A stretch of DNA of 7,965 bases, taken from contig CAYXVU010000262.1 of NCBI GenBank assembly GCA_964468725.1, forward strand, positions 1 through 7,965, in the 5' to 3' direction. Below, piece after piece: positions 6,541-7,965 of the stretch; position 1 is the first letter of the stretch; every line of letters begins with the position of its first letter. Below the pieces are notes generated by a model. The model saw only the letters and a list, made by a program, of their open reading frames with translations, was not told where the DNA came from and searched no databases. The position numbers and the translations under genes are program-made. The DNA comes from CAYXVU01 sp964468725 (GTDB lineage: Bacteria; Acidobacteriota; Blastocatellia; UBA7656).

Positions 6541-6596
6541 GAAGGGGTGAAGGGATAAAAGGGTGATGGGATGATGAGGTGAAAGGGTGATGGGAT
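6541..6596. repeat. Octamer tandem array (7 units, GAWGGGRT-like)
   Basis: There are seven consecutive eight-base units: gaaggggt, gaagggat, aaaagggt, gatgggat, gatgaggt, gaaagggt, gatgggat. The array starts 20 bases after the DUF962 stop. All G and A richness lies on the plus strand. A 17-base string recurs exactly with a 24-base shift (6558 and 6582), which suggests duplication of three-unit blocks. Purine-rich sequence continues upstream to about 6520 without clear phase. Confidence 0.85.
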
Positions 6597-6657
6597 GACT
6601 CTGAATGATAGGGGGCGGCGACCCTCTCATCTGCCTGCCGCAGTCCCACCCACACTG

Positions 6658-6699
6658 TTCAACCTGTAACCTTCGACCTGTGACCTTCGACTATCAACT
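6658..6699. repeat. Heptamer tandem array (6 units, NNNRACC-like)
   Basis: There are six consecutive seven-base units: ttcaacc, tgtaacc, ttcgacc, tgtgacc, ttcgact, atcaact. Units alternate between TTC- and TGT-type, giving a 14-base higher-order period. It ends five bases before the cdd stop codon. Its sequence is unrelated to the octamer array 60 bases away. Confidence 0.8.
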
Positions 6700-6704
6700 G
6701 CGGT

Positions 6705-7145
6705 TCAAACATCCAGCCAACTGGCGTCGAAGGCTTCGGGGAAGAGTTCGGCGATGGCGAAGGTCGCCGTTTTGCCCGCGAGGTTGGCCAGAATGACTTC
6801 GGTTCCTTCAACTGCGAACTCCCAGATCATTTGCCGACAACACCCGCAAGGCGGCGTCAGCTTTTCATGATCGGCGACGATGGCAAGGCGTGCGATCTTG
6901 CGCGCGCCTTCGCTGACCGCTTTGAAGATGGCGACGCGCTCGGCGCACATCGTCAAACTGTAGGTCGAGTTTTCAATGTTGCAGCCGGTGAAGAGTTGCC
7001 CGTCTGCGGTGATGAGCGCGGCTCCGACTTTGAACTTCGAATAAGGCGCGTGCGCTGCGCGCTGCGCTTTGCGAGCCTGAGCGAGTAACTGTTTATCAGT
7101 AACGGGACGGCGGTTGTTGTTGCGAGTCTGCTTCTTCATCGTCAT
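6705..7145 (-). CDS. cdd: Cytidine deaminase
   Basis: The enzyme converts cytidine and deoxycytidine to uridine and deoxyuridine with a bound zinc, in pyrimidine salvage in the cytosol. The protein has 146 residues from ATG 7145, the length of the small tetrameric class plus a short basic N-terminal tail. Visible are AHAPYSKFKVGAAL (32-44), the nucleoside-contacting NIENSTYS (57-64), C67-A-E69 with E69 as proton shuttle, and PCGCCRQ with C100 and C103. C67, C100 and C103 are the zinc ligands. The C-terminus has the family's ELFPEAF. A GAGAGA run near 7157 is a plausible ribosome binding site; TTG 7148 and ATG 7139 are alternative starts. It follows udk by 39 bases on the same strand. Confidence 0.96.
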   Translation of the reverse strand: MTMKKQTRNNNRRPVTDKQLLAQARKAQRAAHAPYSKFKVGAALITADGQLFTGCNIENSTYSLTMCAERVAIFKAVSEGARKIARLAIVADHEKLTPPCGCCRQMIWEFAVEGTEVILANLAGKTATFAIAELFPEAFDASWLDV

Positions 7146-7184
7146 CAATACGGAATTCTCTCTCTTCTGGTTTTACCTTGCGAA

Positions 7185-7817
7185 CTATTTCTCTGGCGCT
7201 GCCTGCGCCAACAACGATTTGATCTTTTCCGTGACCAGTCCGATACCGACTTCGTTGTTGCCGCCTTCGGGAATGATGACATCGGCATAGCGTTTCGAAG
7301 GCTCGACGAATTGCAAGTGCATAGGCCGCACGGTGGTCAGATATTGCTCAATGACCGATTCGGGGCTGCGCGCGCGGTCGCGCACATCGCGTTGTAAGCG
7401 GCGAATGAAGCGAATATCGGAATCGGCATCAACGAAGATTTTCAAATCCATCAAGTGACGCAGTTGCGGACTCGATAAGACCAAAATGCCTTCGATGATA
7501 ATGACATCGCGCGGTTCGATGTGCAGCTTTTCGGGTTTGCGCGAGTGTTTGGCGTAATCGTAAACCGGTTGTTCGATGCTCTCACCGGCGCGCAGAGCTT
7601 CGAGATGATTGGTCATCAAGTCGCTATCGAACGCGTCGGGATGATCGAAGTTGATCTTATGTCTGAGTTCGAGCGGCATATCGCCGAGGTCGCGGTAGTA
7701 AGCGTCTTGTTGCAGATAGACGACATTCTCCGAGCCGACAGCAGAGATAATTTTGCAGGCCACCGTCGTCTTGCCCGAACCCGTCCCCCCCGTTATGCCG
7801 ATTATCATCGAAGCCAT
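7185..7817 (-). CDS. udk: Uridine kinase
   Basis: The enzyme phosphorylates uridine and cytidine to UMP and CMP with ATP or GTP. The protein has 210 residues, normal for the bacterial enzyme. It shows a P-loop at about 10-17 (GGTGSGKT), LQQDAYYRD at 35-43, NFDHPDAFD at 56-64, PVYDYAKHSR at 84-93, EGILVL at 109-114, and the arginine-rich lid RRLQRDVRDRARSPES at 139-154, followed by QYLTTVRPMH. All the expected family residues are present. ATG 7817 is used; ATG 7808, three codons in, is equally usable and neither has a strong ribosome binding site. The gene starts 25 bases after the kbl stop. Together with cdd downstream it takes cytidine to uridine to UMP. Confidence 0.97.
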   Translation of the reverse strand: MASMIIGITGGTGSGKTTVACKIISAVGSENVVYLQQDAYYRDLGDMPLELRHKINFDHPDAFDSDLMTNHLEALRAGESIEQPVYDYAKHSRKPEKLHIEPRDVIIIEGILVLSSPQLRHLMDLKIFVDADSDIRFIRRLQRDVRDRARSPESVIEQYLTTVRPMHLQFVEPSKRYADVIIPEGGNNEVGIGLVTEKIKSLLAQAAPEK

Positions 7818-7842
7818 TGGTTCAATCCGTTCAGTCCGGTTT

Positions 7843-7965
7843 TCAAATCACGCCCAAGCGCTTGCCGACTTGGTTGAAAGCTGCGAGGGCGCGGTCGAGG
7901 TCTTCGCGCTGAAGCGCGGCGGAGATTTGCGCCCGCAGTCGCGCTTCGCCTTTCGGGACGACCGG
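7843..7965 (-). CDS. kbl: 2-amino-3-ketobutyrate CoA ligase, C-terminal end only
   Basis: The last 40 codons and the stop (TGA at 7843-7845) are present; the rest lies beyond the right edge. The residues PVVPKGEARLRAQISAAL, then REDLDRALAAF and VGKRLGVI, closely match the C-terminus of bacterial Kbl (glycine C-acetyltransferase) as I know it. That PLP enzyme cleaves 2-amino-3-ketobutyrate to glycine and acetyl-CoA in threonine breakdown. Related alpha-oxoamine synthases (8-amino-7-oxononanoate synthase, 5-aminolevulinate synthase, serine palmitoyltransferase) share this end, so the assignment from 40 residues is likely but not certain. It is probably the upstream member of an operon with udk and cdd. 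Confidence 0.75.
   Translation of the reverse strand, partial: PVVPKGEARLRAQISAALQREDLDRALAAFNQVGKRLGVI

Larger units (their letters stand above)
6522..6704. other. Convergent intergenic region
   Basis: This spacer of 183 bases lies between the convergent DUF962 and cdd genes. It is almost filled by the octamer array (6541-6596) and the heptamer array (6658-6699). Between them, GCGGC (6615-6619) and GCCGC (6637-6641) could pair with a long loop, but no T-run follows on either strand, so no clear intrinsic terminator is seen. No coding sequence is supported. Confidence 0.7.

Noticed and set aside
6458..6655. 65-codon minus-strand frame with SSHHPFT-type repeats
   Set aside because: The apparent peptide repeat is the octamer DNA array read in frame. 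No start signal or family match.
6541..6699. CRISPR array
   Set aside because: The units are 7 and 8 bases, contiguous and without unique spacers, and there are no cas genes.
1..7965. Insertion sequence, prophage, tRNA or integrase-mediated insertion
   Set aside because: No transposase, integrase, tRNA-like fold or target-site duplication was seen. Codon use looks even across the genes by eye.

Overview
The window looks like chromosomal DNA from a moderately GC-rich Gram-negative bacterium. Two secreted proteins carry lipoprotein signals, genes are tightly packed with 4-base overlaps, and the intergenic DNA holds short-period tandem repeats. My best guess is Acidobacteriota, perhaps Blastocatellia-like. 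This is inferred from general protein character and repeat style only; no rRNA or marker gene is present to prove it.

Left block (1-2934, minus strand): a DUF3142 protein with an N-terminal membrane anchor is followed, with an ATGA overlap, by a TPR-like lipoprotein that runs off the left edge. They form one envelope-protein operon.

Divergent spacer (2935-3306): 372 bases without a convincing gene. It holds a 20/23-matched inverted repeat in the leader of the DUF3142 gene, a smaller GC-rich hairpin, and a good sigma70-type promoter reading right.

Central block (3307-5735, plus strand): three co-directional genes. They encode a six-helix membrane protein of unrecognised function, a lipoprotein with a His/Cys pair arranged as in caspase-fold (clan CD) peptidases, and a response regulator with a LuxR-like DNA-binding domain but no kinase beside it. 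This is the least explained part of the window and the best candidate for an undescribed membrane/peptidase/regulator module.

Then (5812-6521, plus strand): a CASTOR-type ACT-domain protein is coupled by a GTGA overlap to a short DUF962/Mpo1-like membrane protein, whose GTG start has a very strong ribosome binding site.

Convergent spacer (6522-6704): two different tandem arrays sit side by side, one of period 8 and one of period 7.

Right block (6705-7965, minus strand): the end of kbl (threonine/glycine metabolism), then udk (uridine kinase) and cdd (cytidine deaminase). The last two form a pyrimidine-nucleoside salvage pair. Their promoter is probably to the right of the window.
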